From Orbilia blumenaviensis (taxonomy: Eukaryota; Ascomycota; Orbiliomycetes; Orbiliales; Orbiliaceae), in NCBI GenBank assembly GCA_036872755.1, contig JAVHNS010000004.1, forward strand, positions 2,232,001-2,296,000: 64,000 nt of DNA. Direction: 5' to 3'. The translations under genes and the position numbers were made by a program. The notes below the pieces were generated by a model, which was not told the origin of the DNA, did no database searches, and was given only the letters and a program-made list of their open reading frames with translations. Of this stretch, positions 44,604 to 57,000 are shown piece after piece (position 1 is the first letter of the stretch; each line of letters opens with the position of its first letter).

Positions 44604-44755
44604 GCTTTGCGACAAACTACGCGAAAAAGGGAAAGGCGGCAGACTGCCAGGCTGGGCAGCTTGAACGACGGTCAACCTCATGGCAAACATCCACACCTAA
44701 ATTTATAGGCATCGTCGACGGCTCTCAACAACGCTGCCAATCATCACCACTAGCC

Positions 44756-45401
44756 ATGTCGCTGTGCATCCAGTGTGCTTTCAGGCATGGCTTCCGATCG
44801 ACAAGGGCAATCGTCCCTAGGCTGTCAATTCCTTCAGTAGTCCCGCCGGTTCGACGGTTCATCGCTACCTCGACACCGGCACACAAGGAAAAACCTGCAG
44901 GTACTGACAGACCCTCCCCTAAAAGTACTCAATGGACGCCATCTAACTACTATTTTTATGTGCATAGATGCCACGGCCACGGCCGAGAAGCCCAAAGTCG
45001 TCTCAATGACCCCTGCCGGAACTATCATGAAGGGTATCAACTACAACAAAAAGCTCCAAGACCCCGTTGCCCTTCCGGACGAAGAGTACCCAGCCTGGCT
45101 ATGGACTGTCCTTGAGGATAGACGTCCGATCCTCTCTTCTGCCCCACAGCTCTCCTCAGAGGATGCTGCAGATCTATACTCCAAGTCAAAAGGTCGAAGA
45201 AAAGCTGCTCAGAAGCGTATAGCGGCAAAGCAAGCGGCGGCAACTGGCATATCAATCACACCAGCAGACTGGAAAACGGAAGATATGCCATATGAGACAT
45301 TTGAGGAAAGTCAAGCTGCTATAGCCGAGGCGAAGAAGGCGTCAAGAGAAAGACGGCGGGCTGCCATCAAGGAGAAGAACTTCTTGGGCAAGCTGGGCTA
45401 G
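44756..45401 (+). CDS. MRPL37: Mitochondrial large-subunit ribosomal protein mL54
   Basis: Component of the mitochondrial 54S subunit (yeast Mrpl37, Pfam PF08561). Exons 44756-44900 and 44968-45401 give 192 residues. The N-terminus (about 1-45) is rich in R, S and hydrophobic residues with almost no acidic ones, as a mitochondrial presequence. The family core is MTPAGTIMKGINYNKKLQDP followed by ALPDEEYPAWLWTVLE, then a basic helix (SKGRRKAAQKRIAAKQAA). The C-terminal extension (about 130-192), ending in a basic ERRRAAIKEKNFLGKLG, is longer than the yeast protein. The splice GCA-G|GTACTG...TAG|AT joins in frame to DATATAEKPK. Confidence 0.93.
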
Positions 45402-45794
45402 TCCGGGCCGTCGTCTTTGACCAGACAGCTTTTGTGTATCATAGCATCGGCAGTATCTACTATATATTCTGTACATATTACAAGCCAATACCTGGGGGTT
45501 TTGTTGCCGTAATCTTGAGTTTCGATTAGAAATGTATGGTCATATATAAATAGTATTTATATACCATGTCGCAGGCGGAAAAGACGTCCAGTCTTCTGCA
45601 TTATCTGTCCGGTTTTCCATATGCTCTATTCTGTATAAATCGTTTCTTTTCCAGATACATCTGCCCTTAAAATAGACCAAACGACTATCTGGTGAGCAAA
45701 GGTCCATCTACGGAGTAGAAACTATAGCATTACCGCCGCCGCCGCCCTGGCTCTCACATCGCTAATACCGATATCCTGCCACTCAAGAACGCCC
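45402..45794. other. Convergent intergenic spacer
   Basis: 3' DNA shared by the mL54 and Lsm2 genes. A (CCG)4 run at about 45735-45746 is the only repeat seen. Confidence 0.6.
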
Positions 45795-46311
45795 TTATTT
45801 CGCCTTGTTCGCTTGTGCCGCAGCTTCTATAACCACGGAGGTCGAATTAGTACCAACTTCAACATCCAGATCCCAACATTGAAGCCCTCAATCATACCTC
45901 TTCTTGTTGCATCTTCTAATAACGCCGTATCTACAGCATTGGCTGGCAAATGGACATATCGAACGACAGATCCACGGATAAAAACATTCTTTACAGCAGA
46001 CTGTGACCGCTCTATTAGCCTCGTCCGCAAGCACTCGATCGATAGCTCGACCGGTCCGTGAATAAACGTACAAGATGTGGATATTTGACCTCATCGACAA
46101 CCTGGATCTCGTCCAACTTGATGTTGAGGAACTGGTCTACGGATTTGAGTGTACCGCGGATGGAGAGGTCGTTTTTTAGTTCGATTGTTACCTGCTCACG
46201 AGTGGGCCTGTTAGCATTGAATCCTTTCAGCTTCAAAATGAGGGTAGTGCGATAGAACATATAGCATACCTCGTGGTCTACGAGCGTCTTGAAGAAGCTG
46301 AAGAAAAGCAT
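45795..46311 (-). CDS. LSM2: U6 snRNA-associated Sm-like protein Lsm2
   Basis: Subunit of the Lsm1-7 (mRNA decay) and Lsm2-8 (U6 snRNP) rings. Four small exons, 46311-46270, 46191-46072, 46000-45898 and 45826-45795, join to 98 residues, essentially the size of yeast Lsm2. Sm motif 1 is VTIELKNDLSIRGTLKSVDQFLNIKLDEI; Sm motif 2 is SAVKNVFIRGSVVRYVHLP. The start MLFFSFFKTLVDHE and the end LLEDATRREAAAQANKAK are the family's usual termini. The last exon has only ten sense codons and a stop, easily missed by annotation. Divergent from PSO2 with 348 bases between starts. Confidence 0.97.
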
Positions 46312-46659
46312 CGTGGCGGATTTTCGATACGCACAGGTGAGAGGTTGTGTCGAGACCGAATGGTGGGCTGGGCGACTTTGAAGCTCTGGTTTGCACAGTC
46401 TTGGCGATGAATTTCAATGTCAAGTGATGCCGCGTCTTTTGCAGTCATTCCACCACGTTCCGCTTCGATGGCAAAAACGTCACAAACACTTCGCCCAAGC
46501 ATAAATTGAGAACAGAGCGGCGACCGCGATGATAAAATCCCGACTCACAAGGGATGGACGAGATATAACTACCTAAGTATCCATAAAAAGAAGCTGTACT
46601 AAAGCTATTATACCAATATTACTTTATTCGGGACCGCTACAAATTTACACCCCGCTACA
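46312..46659. promoter_or_regulatory. Divergent promoter, LSM2 / PSO2
   Basis: 348 bases between the two start codons; both promoters must lie here. No TATA box or repeat stands out. Open frames on the minus strand extend the Lsm2 region but lack support. Confidence 0.5.
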
Positions 46660-49449
46660 ATGCCTACTTCTGCGAAACGCAAAACACCAGCTACCTCGTC
46701 GCTGTCGAAAACTCCGGCAAAAAGAGCCACCACGTCCGGTTCGGCCGGACGGTCAAAACCAGGTGCCAATGGGAATATTTTGAACTTCTTCAAGAAAGTT
46801 GATGGTCCTTTACCTCCTTTAGTACACGATCGCGATGGGAATGGGGATCTCAGAAAGTTTGGCTTCTACAAAGGGCCTCGTCCGGTGAGAACCGGTGCGC
46901 TCGGCGGGGACATGTTCTTCCTAGAGGGCAATGAAGATGAAGACAGAGAGGACGATGGCCAAAGCCCGCGGATGGGCGGCATGGAAGATCACGAGGATAT
47001 GGAAGACCTATTCGGCCCGGCGAGCACTCAGGAACAGAGAGAGATTCTGGAAACAGAGGAAGCTACCAATGAATCGTTGGAATGGGATAAAGCCAGTCTT
47101 TTAGTGAAGGCTTGTACACCGCCTCCGTTAGAGGATAACGAGGCTAGTGGAAGCGGAGTTGCCACAGCATATGATAACATATGCCCATTCAGTTTCGATG
47201 ATCCGATCGAAGACCCTCCGGCCGACCCATCCGCGACCCCTGAGCCCCCGGTGGAAATCCCAATGGACAGCCCATTTACACTAGAAGTAGGCCATAGTAC
47301 CATAATTTCCTCACCACCGGTAGCTCAGCCGTCATCAATTGGGGGTCTTAATGACGACGACTTCATTGAAGATGAAGGTATGGAAACCTTCGACGAAGAA
47401 CAAGAAGGACGGTGGAGAGACGATGACGAGGAAGACGATGACGAGGAATTAGGAGAAGAGAAAATGAACCGAAAGTACATGGAGCAAGAGGAACTGGATG
47501 AGGCAGCGTTTCTTGCGTCACTGGGTCCGTTAGACGAAGATGAAGGGGTGCAAAAGTGTCTGATTAGCTGCCCGATATGCGATACCGACTTGACTGGCTA
47601 TAAAGATGATGTAGGTACCTGTCTATGTATTTCATATAAAACTCGCATACTATGTACTAATATAACCTTATAGGTAGTATCGCGCCATGTAAATGGCTGT
47701 CTTGACGGGAAGCCGGCACCTTTGCCTCCTCGAGACCCTAAGTTAATTGCCCCGAATGAAGCAAATGCTACTCCCGCGCCCCTTCGTGGAGGCTGGTTTA
47801 CGAGACCAGATACTTCCAAGACCGTCCCCCACCCTCCTCGCCCAGCACAATCGAATCCATTCTCTGACTCTTCTGCAACAACCTCTGCCCCATCCGCTTT
47901 CTCGAAAATTATGGCTAACAACGCGGAGGACAAAGCCTGGAAGGAAGCCGCTGACGAAGAAACTCGATCTCGCGGGAAGCGTGCCTTTCAACGAACATGT
48001 CCCTTTTATAAGATTCTCCCAAACCTCAATATCGCCGTTGACGCATTTCGGTACGGTGCCGTTGAAGGCATAAACGCATACTTCCTCAGTCACTTCCACA
48101 GCGATCACTATATTGGTCTTTCATCAAGCTGGAATCATGGGCCGATATATTGTTCAAGAGTGACAGCAAATCTGTGTCGACGGCAGTTGCGTGTAGACCC
48201 ACAATACATCAAAGAGCTAGAATACGAGAAGAGAACAGAAGTTCCAGGAACAGGTGGAGCTACAGTTACCATGATCGATGCAAATCACTGTCCAGGATCG
48301 TCTCTATTTTTATTCGAGAAGACCATATCCTCCCCACGAGGGACCAGGCACCAGCGTATTTTGCACTGTGGAGACTTTAGGGCTTCTGCAAAGCATCTGA
48401 GACATCCCTTATTAAGTGTGGCGAAGAAAAATAGGATCGATATCTGTTATCTCGATACAACCTACCTAAACCCCAAATATGCATTTCCTCCCCAAAAGCA
48501 AGTTATCGAGGCATGTATGGAATTATGCATCAGTCTTGATAGGGAAGCCGAAGAAGGCAAAGAGCTGGGGTTCGGGGAGAGTCGAGTAGATGGCGGTGGG
48601 ATCGAGAAGTTTACCATATCAAAAGCCTCCACGGGTGAGGCTAGCGGCTCTACGAGCGAACGTCTAGCGAACGTGGTACGCCCCACCGTGAAAACTAAAG
48701 GTAAACTGTTGGTTGTCGTCGGAACCTATAGTATCGGCAAAGAGAGAATATGCATGGGCATAGCCCAGGCCCTAAACTGCAAAATATACGCCCCAGCGAA
48801 CAAACAGCGAATCTGCGCCGCACTTGAGGACCATGAGCTTAATTCGCGGCTGACATCAGACCCACACGTTGCGCAGGTACACATGACTCCACTAATGGAG
48901 ATCAGGCCTGAAACGCTCAAGGAATATCTATCGTCCTTTAAACACAGGTTTACCAAGATCGTAGGGTTCAGGCCAAGCGGATGGAATTATAGACCACCGA
49001 CGGGAAGGCTTGTGGACAGCCCGCAGGTGCAGACCGTGCTGAATTCGCAGGCTTGGAAAAGTAATTATGGGGTTGCCCAGATGGTGCCGCAGAGAGGGAG
49101 CACGGCTGAGGTCAAGTGCTTCGGGGTACCCTACAGTGAGCACAGTAGCTTTAGGGAGTTGACGGCATTCTGTTGCGCACTAGATATCGTACGGATTATT
49201 CCGACAGTCAAGTTAGTATTCCACCATCTTGTTTTGTTGAGATTACTAAATATGACTCCCTCTTGACTATTTTTACACACATCCCTCCTTCAAAATACCT
49301 AAGTACGGAAATCCCCAAAGCTGACATGAATTCGCAGTGTGGGATCCGCGAAGTCACGCGAGAAAATGAAGATGTGGTTTGAGAAGTGGGCAGCCGACAG
49401 GAAGAAGCATGGCTTCTACACGCTCGAGGAGGGGCGGGATGTGTTGTAG
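46660..49449 (+). CDS. PSO2: DNA interstrand cross-link repair nuclease Pso2/Snm1
   Basis: Metallo-beta-lactamase/beta-CASP 5' exonuclease that resects DNA at interstrand cross-links in the nucleus. Exons 46660-47610, 47674-49211 and 49338-49449 give 866 residues. A basic N-terminus holds a PCNA-interaction-like motif (N-x2-I-x2-FF at 37-44, Asn where Gln is usual). After an acidic disordered region comes a UBZ4 zinc finger C304-C307-H322-C326, interrupted by the first intron. The nuclease core has HFHSDH (H457, H459, D461, H462), the DANHCPGS motif, HCGDFRAS and YLDTTYLNP. The beta-CASP part shows VVVGTYSIGKERI and the terminal YSEHSSFREL; the last exon supplies NVGSAKSREKMKMWFEKW. All metal ligands are present, so it should be active. 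Confidence 0.96.
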
Positions 49450-51166
49450 ACTGGGCCGGATATCGCGGAATTCCATGGACGCACGTTTTGGCCCGCAGGA
49501 TTGGCACGTCAACGAGTGTCCATGTAAATGCGGTTACTCAGCACTTGCTTCCCTGCTTAACTTAGAACCCTTACATACGAAGCACATACGCAGACACCAT
49601 CTCTAGACCCGAGTCCGTCGTATCGGGGAAACTAACTGGGAGCAGCTGATCACACAAATCCACCACCTCACGATATCATTGCATCAATTGTTGAAATGAG
49701 GTTCCATTGAAAACGGCAACTTGAACCTGTGCTTGAATCTCAATTTCCGGCCTCTCTACAAAATACATCCCAGGTCTCTTGTGAACCGGCCTTTTTTTCT
49801 TCGAAATGGGGCATGAAGTATCTCCAGCACGAATCAAAATGAAAGACCACCCCATGCGATGTTACCTCACGCGGCTTAATATCGCAGGCAGCCCAGCGTT
49901 CTCTTCCTTGCGAGATGCTCACCCCACGCCCGAAGTTGCATTGCGGGCGTGCTTGGCCCCGGCCTGCTTCGAGAATGGTGACTTTTTCGTTAGCGTCGAA
50001 CAGCCACAGGTCAAGCTTTTTTTCGTCGCATGCCACCCTGGATCGCTGCTAAATTTACTCTTTGCAGAGTTCGGTGGTAGCGGGCACACTACTGAACACC
50101 GCGATAGCTGATGCATTCAGAGTTCCTTCCTTCTTATATCATTAACGTAACCTTATCTTGAACACAAGGCTTTCAGCCACACAGAAAGCTGCGATATTTA
50201 TTTTATATCTTTGAGAGTTTTTCCGTGAATTCCCACCTCAGCCCGATGTTTCTACCTCCCCTCTCCCCAGACATCATCTTCAACCATTTCCTAGATTGTT
50301 GTTTTCCAGTTGGACGGTTGTTTCAGAAGAATTTGTTCAACCCCAACCAAGGCGCGGGCAATAACTCCCATCAAACTTCGGACGACGGACTGTAGCGAAT
50401 GCCTTATTGGGGACAGTTCGCCAGGCGCCCTGACACTGGCTGTGCTTCAACCTAAAACCCCTCCAGACATTGACCACTGGTTCGATTTGCCCATCTGCAG
50501 GGGGCTGGAGGGACAAAAGGAAATTTCTGGACGAGCCCTACAAAAGCCTGACTTTTTTTCCGACTAGCACCGGGATGTTACCATAGTCGTTTGATGTCAC
50601 GGTTAGCCTAGTTGTATGTTAGCTAAGCTAAATTTCGAGATTCGACGGAGTAGCCGCTGTTATATAACGAAAAGGTAACCCCATATTTTCTCTTGGAATT
50701 TTTCTTCTTTCTCCCTTTTTCCAAGATCTTATAACTTTCGTTTTTCTTTTTTTTTTTTTTTTTTATACTGTGCATTCGAATTTCAAAACAGTCCGACTTT
50801 CGTTTTCCGGACCTTTAAACCTAACACTCGTTTTTTCTACGGTAGGAGCCATAATCAGCTCACGATTGCATTCCGTCGCTGAAGGTTTTCATTCCTGCTC
50901 AATCTGGAGATACCCACGAATTCCAGCTCAGGAACACCCAGCCAATTGCAATTGCTATTTCCCCAGCATCAACAACAGCAAGGCCACGAAACAGAAGAAG
51001 ACGAGAGGCCAGCAAAGAGAATTCCTATGCCCTCTCTCGTCAGATAGGCAGATCGAATATTGAGATCCTGATCACATACTCAAGAATTCACCAACAATCG
51101 CTTCCAACAACCTCTGTTACACAGAGACAACACATATTCCCCAACATCCCTCTCGGACGTAACCAA
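49450..51166. other. Intergenic DNA upstream of MNN10
   Basis: No supported gene. Frames of 98-101 codons at 49740-50111 overlap head to head on both strands and match nothing I know. A T-run of about 20 bases lies at 50745-50764. The following 400 bases are probably the MNN10 promoter and leader. Confidence 0.5.
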
Positions 51167-52806
51167 ATGTCGGCCTCGACGACTTCCACAATGGCAACTT
51201 CTCAGGTTTCGGAGCGGAAAGCAGGGGGCCACTCCCGTGAATCATCCCGGGAGAAGTACACCTTCCCAAGAACGGGAATACCAACAATCAGTGTTTCCCG
51301 GACACATTCTCGCAATTCATCGTGGGATAGCAAAAAGAACGACGATATCCTTCCCCAGCGTCGGACACCTCCATCCATCCAGGTTCTACCCGCCAGCACT
51401 CCATCTACAAGGCGCAATTCTAACGAATACGGCGTCAACGCCTTCTCCACCGTTCCAATCTCTTACTCACATCCAACATCACCAACATACAGCCCGCTAA
51501 CGTGGGCAACTGAGCAACTCACGAGAAGCTCCCAGACGGCCTCGAAAAAGCTATTAAGCAAGATCGGCCTCTCTAAACTTTCCACTTCCTTCTCATACGA
51601 CCCAGAATCACAGGCTCCTAGAAACTGGGAGAAGTACTACCCAGCACCCAATGAAAAGGCCATGCAGGCCAGCCAGCTCCCTCACCATTACTACCCAAAA
51701 CTCACAAAATATCACAGCACCTTCCGCTCCGCACCAATAGGATACACAATCTTTCATCTAAAACGCTATTCCCAAATTCTATTCACGCCTCGCCGCCTTC
51801 TTTCCCTCCTGGTCTCCTTCCTCCTACTAACCTTCATCTTCCGCAAACCTCTCACACAATTCTACCGATCCTCTCCACTCTTCGGTGGCGGCTCCAAGTT
51901 CGTCATAATTCTCGCCTCAAACCAGGGCGGTGGTGTCCTTAATTGGAAGGGAGAAAAGGAATGGTTCGTGGAACGCGAGTCGATCAAGAACAAGAAGGCT
52001 TATGCGGAAAGGCACGGCTACACCCTCGAAATCAGGGATATGAAGGCCATGCGAAGGTACGCCCACGAATGGCGTGAAGGATGGGAAAAGATCGATGTTC
52101 TCAAGCAGACAATGAAGAAGTATCCAAAAGCAGAGTGGTTTTGGTTCCTAGATATTCAGACATACATCATGGAGCCCGAAATCAGTCTACAACGCCATAT
52201 CTTCAACCGATTGAACAAGGTCACCTACAGAGATATCAACAAGCACAATCCCCTAAATATCACACACCCACCACGTAGGAAGTGGCTAGACACCGTGGCA
52301 AAGAGCAGTATCGGCGATGCAGACGAAGACAGCATCGGTATGATCATTCCACAAGACTGTGGCGGCTTCAACCTAGGCAGTTTCTTCGCTAGACGCTCAG
52401 AATTTACCGAGCGTCTGATGGATGTCTGGTGGGATCCTGTAGCGTACGAGCAGATGCACATGGTCTGGGAACATAAGGAGCAGAACGTTTTGGTATGTCT
52501 GCCTCAAATTTGTAGTATCATAGTGACGTTTTAAAGACTAACAAAACTCCTCAACAGGAACACTTATACCAACACCAGCCATGGACCCGCAACGGTATTG
52601 CCTTCACTCCACAAAGAATGATCAATTCATTTCCACCAGGTGCCTGCAAAGAAAAGGCAGGTGATTCCCATATTTTTTACCAACCAGAGGACCGAGACTT
52701 CCTCGTCAACATGGCCGGATGCCAATGGGGCAGAGACTGCGCCGGCGAAATGAAGCACTACAGCGAGATTAGCGCAAAGCTAGCGACGAAGAAAGGAGTT
52801 TGGTGA
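51167..52806 (+). CDS. MNN10: Alpha-1,6-mannosyltransferase Mnn10 (GT34)
   Basis: Golgi type II membrane glycosyltransferase (GT34), in yeast a subunit of the M-Pol II complex that extends the alpha-1,6-mannan backbone of N-glycans. Exons 51167-52492 and 52558-52806 give 524 residues. A long Ser/Thr-rich cytosolic N-terminus (1-200) precedes one membrane helix (about 211-226, LLSLLVSFLLLTFIF). The lumenal catalytic domain begins KFVIILASNQGGGVLNWKG and has NKKAYAERHGY, REGWEKIDVLKQ, AEWFWFLDIQTYIMEP, PQDCGGFNLGSFFARRS, EHKEQNVL and AGDSHIFYQPEDRDFLVNMAGC. The usual D-x-D position reads D329-I-Q331. The N-terminal extension is long compared with the yeast protein. Confidence 0.95.
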
Positions 52807-54080
52807 TCACCACATGCCCATCAAAAATACATACACCCGGGACGAAGAACGAGGCCTAATATTGAAAATATTTTCTCCTATAATATAATATAATACATAC
52901 ACGCGCACATGTAACGGGCCATGAGAAACCTTCGAGACGTCAGCGTTTACGGGTCTTTTCTTTTCTTTTCTCTGTCTTTTTCTCCGGGGGGGTAAACACG
53001 TAGTTCTATTTTAATATTTATTACCATCACATGTCTCTTCCTTTGTTTACCCTTTTCAGCTGCTCTGTATTCTCATATAGCGATGGCGTTTTGAGGATTT
53101 GACGATACTGTATATTTACCTACTTACCTACTTACCTAAAGGCTCTTGAACGAAGAATCCTGAAATAATATTGGACGTTGGATTGCCATCAGTTATCAAT
53201 AACATTAACAAGCAAGTACCTGTAGGCCTAGGTATACACCTAAAATCGAGACTTCGGGTAACCAGTGTATTTGCTAATGCATATCACAGAACTACACAGC
53301 ATTAAAATTCCCCACAATTAAGTGCTGAATGGGTAGATAACCTAGAAGAGCTAATTTCGACGCTAATTGCTTATCATCAATTTGATCCAAAGATCTCGTG
53401 GTATCAATCGGAGATACTCAAGCCCTATGCAGTTATAGGACAATCGGTATCAGGCCCCTATGACTTCGATATAAGTGGTACTAGTGCTATAAACAAATCC
53501 ATTTATTATCATGCAGACCGCCCCCACCCCCGCAGCCCAAGGTATCGAACTAGAAAGAAGAAGAAAATAACATGGGTAAGGATAGCTGGCAATGGAAAAG
53601 CCAGTATGCAGAAAGGATAACCGAGAACGATGCTATAGTAAAGGAAAATAACGACCTAGTGAAAACGAGTCCCGCAAACAATGTATCCGTATTAAAGGAA
53701 ATCAAAAGAAGAAGAAAAACAAAAAGGTTCTTTTAAAAGAAGAGGTAAGAAGTGTGACACGCCTTGCTATGCTTTCGAAAAATAAACCAAGCCCTTTCTT
53801 TTCATGCGTATGAACAAAACAAAAAGCATGAGGATTTATTCCTGTGAACGACCATGCGGTGTCGTCCCAGGAGCTCCTGTCAGATTTGCTGATGCTAGAG
53901 TCCGTAATTAAAACGTATTTCGTCCAATATGTTCAAATGAATCGTAAAACGGTGTGTTGGATTGTGAATGTTTTGAAGGACGAAAAGGTGATTATAAAGT
54001 GAATCACCATTTCTAAACCGCGTTTAACTCTCAATAGTGCGGAAGGAGTCCTTTTGTGCAGGGTCTGACTGTGCACCGTA
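52807..54080. other. Convergent intergenic spacer
   Basis: 3' DNA of MNN10 and of the Hmt1-type gene. Holds about 2.9 copies of the octamer TTACCTAC at 53116-53138 and A-rich stretches at 53555-53830. No gene seen. Confidence 0.6.
53116..53138 (+). repeat. Short tandem repeat (TTACCTAC)n
   Basis: Almost three perfect copies of an 8-base unit. TACCTA is the complement of TAGGTA, the word that builds the palindromes around 7.0-7.3 kb. Confidence 0.8.
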
Positions 54081-57000
54081 TTAGTCTCGCCCTGTACCGT
54101 AAGAAGGTGTGTCGATGATTGTGTCCATTGGTCCCACAACTGTCGGTTTATCATGGTTTTTAGGTGTTGCACCCTGTTGTTCATGATCAGGCGTGCTCCG
54201 GGTTTGAGAACCGGAAACTGCATTCTCCCCGGCCAGTAGCTTGTCCGAGCTTGAGAAGCGATTGGTATCCCACCTCGGCTTTCCGTTGTGGCGATGCTTA
54301 CGGATTTTGTGTCGAAAACGTCGAGGTCCTTCGTTCGCGAGCAGCGGTGTTTGCTCGGAGTCCGAATTAACTTCAGAAATGCGGTCCATGCTATTGGTGT
54401 GCGGAGTATTCATAGAAAGTTCCACGGCGACTGGCTGGATATCCGAGCTGGATTGCCCTGCCCGTTCTTCCCCTGCCCTTACTTCAATTCCCGGTGAATC
54501 CCTCCTGGGTGGCAGCTCACAGTCAGTACTAGAAAAGCCGGTAGAACCGTCGAAAGGCGCTCGGCGGGATCCTGATTTAAGTCCATTGGCTCTAGTATGC
54601 TCCAGTATAGTTGTGGGTCGATTTTCGGCCTCGTTAACTGTCAATATTGCTTCCTCATCTTTATATATAGCTTGGCCAGGTGCTATTTCACAGAGCTTCT
54701 CAACTTTCCCTTTCATTTCAATTGTTTCCGCCGTAGATGTAGGGACGCTGACCAAATCCAACACGGGCACGGTATTTGGACAGATATTTCGGGCGTTTCT
54801 CGCCACCGCAGAGTACGCCGGGGGGAGTGCTGGGCGGGAAGATGTGCTCTCTGCCGGAATATATTCTGGGGCATCCGCCTTCAACGTTGACAATGGCCGT
54901 TTCCCTATATTCGGCATGGTGTAGTTGTAGTGCGGCAGCGATGCAGGTTTGAAAACCTTCGTATTTTTTTCTAATGGCTTCTTTGTCGAAGTGCCGATAA
55001 TCGAGGCTCCGTGCCGAAGGTCTGGTTGTTGACATATAATCGTATTGTTACTCATAGTTTTGTCGGCTCCTGGACTATAAGCTGGTATTGGCGGTGTTTT
55101 CTTTGCATCTGTATCATCTTTGGGCAAATCGTTGACTATGGCACAGGGCTTGTTCGAACTCGCGATAGCTGGGGCTGACTCCTTAGCCTGCTTATTCCAA
55201 AGTTTGAAGTAGGCGTCGCCTCGCCGAAGGAGGTCATCGTGTGTTCCGATTTCCTTGATTTTTCCATCCTTGATGACGATAATTTGATCTGCGGCTACAA
55301 CAGTTGATAACCGGTGGCTGCAAATTCTTGTTAATACTGTTTTAGGTAACTTATAGAGCCCTATATACTTACGCAATAACAAAAGTGGTCCTTCCTTTCG
55401 CCAACTCACCAACTGCCTTTTGAATCTTCCGTTCCGTTTGCATGTCGACCATACTTGTCGCCTCATCAAGTAAGATTATTTTGGGGTTCCTAATGATAGC
55501 TCGTGCAATTGCGATCTGTCCTTGTCGTTAGCATATGTAGTTAATATCCACACTCACTCAAACTTACTCTCTGTAGTTCACCTCCCGAGAGTTTAACTCC
55601 TCGTTCACCAACGACGGAATTATACCCATCAGGAAAACTAAGAATCTGTGAATGGATAGCAGCAGCTTCACAAGCCCTGTAGATATCTACTCTCGTCAGT
55701 AATATGTTAAAGAGATGTAGACCTATGTCGACAAAACTTACCAGCATCAGTTGCTTTAAAGTTGGCATAGCGTAGGTTATTCATAATCGTGTCGTTGAAC
55801 AATGTTGGGTCCTAAAATCCATTAGCCAAAACCAAGACGAAACGTGGCAGAATACTAACCTGAGGGACTACGCCAATCGCATCTCTTAAGCTTTCAAGGC
55901 TGACATCTCGGATATCCTGCCCGTCAATTTTGATAGACCCCTTCTTGACATCGTAGAAACGGAAGAGCAGCCGTAGAAGAGTCGATTTCCCGGAGCCAGT
56001 TTCCCCAACTATGGCGACAGTCTCGCCTGGCTTGGCCCTTAGGGAGATACCCCGGATTGCGGACTTCCTCTCGTCATAGTCAAAATGAACGGTATCAAAG
56101 GCAACCTCCCCATCGTTAACCTTCAGTTTCGGTGCATTCTTCCTATCTGTGACTGATGGCTTTAAGGATAGAATTTCCAATACACGTTCAGCGTCGATCA
56201 TAGAAGTGTTCAATCTTCTAAAGAAATCCGCAAAGAAAGCTAGAGGGCCTGCTTTAGGTCAGCATATGACATAACCGGTATTTTCCGTAGAAACAATACT
56301 TACCGGATAACTGAGTCCAATACAAAAGTAGTGTAACAAAAGATCCTATCGGCTGTGTTTTGTTTACGATCGAATAAACGGCAAGATAGCAGGCACAAAG
56401 TAGTCCAAGAGTGAAAATCAGGGATTGGAGGACCTTTAGGAACGAGGTCCCCCAGATCCATTTTCTCTCATATTGCTGGTAGTCGCGCACAGCATCAAGG
56501 TATCTGTCCTGTTCATGTCTCAAGTTATTGAAATACTATCGCGAAGTTAGACGAGCACTTGTGCTGAAGGTTTGGGCACGAGACAAGGCTTCGAAGAACA
56601 TACCGAAATATTCTGCCAGTTGCTGACGGTCTCCCACATCGTATCACCCTCTTTGCGAGAGGCCTTGATAAAGTCTCTTCGCGTGGATTGATTGTAATTG
56701 GCCATTTTAGAAGTGGACCAAAGGAATGAAACGCTAACGAATGCAATGAGTAATGCCATATACGGTCCAAATAGGCAGTACAGATAGACGAAGGCGATGA
56801 ATAAATCCGCTAACATCGGGATAAATCTAAACAGCATCATATCAATAAACAGATTGATGGATCTGGCGTTGCTTATCGACGCAAATAATTCCCCACTTCT
56901 TTTGTCGCAGTGAAAGTCATAGGAGAGCGACAAAATATGATTGTAGGCCGAGGTTGTGATCATTCGGTAGGAATATTGCTCGATAGGTATCCATAAATAA

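Larger units (their letters stand above)
43860..44755. promoter_or_regulatory. Divergent promoter of gar2 and mL54 genes
   Basis: Both a ribosome-biogenesis gene and a mitoribosomal gene start from this 896-bp spacer. The gar2-proximal half holds eight CCCTCAG/CCCTCGG heptamers (44004-44297). The mL54-proximal half is purine-rich (GAGAGAGA near 44459-44525) followed by a 26-base T run. No protein gene is credible here; the frame at 44489-45115 is an out-of-frame shadow. Confidence 0.6.
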
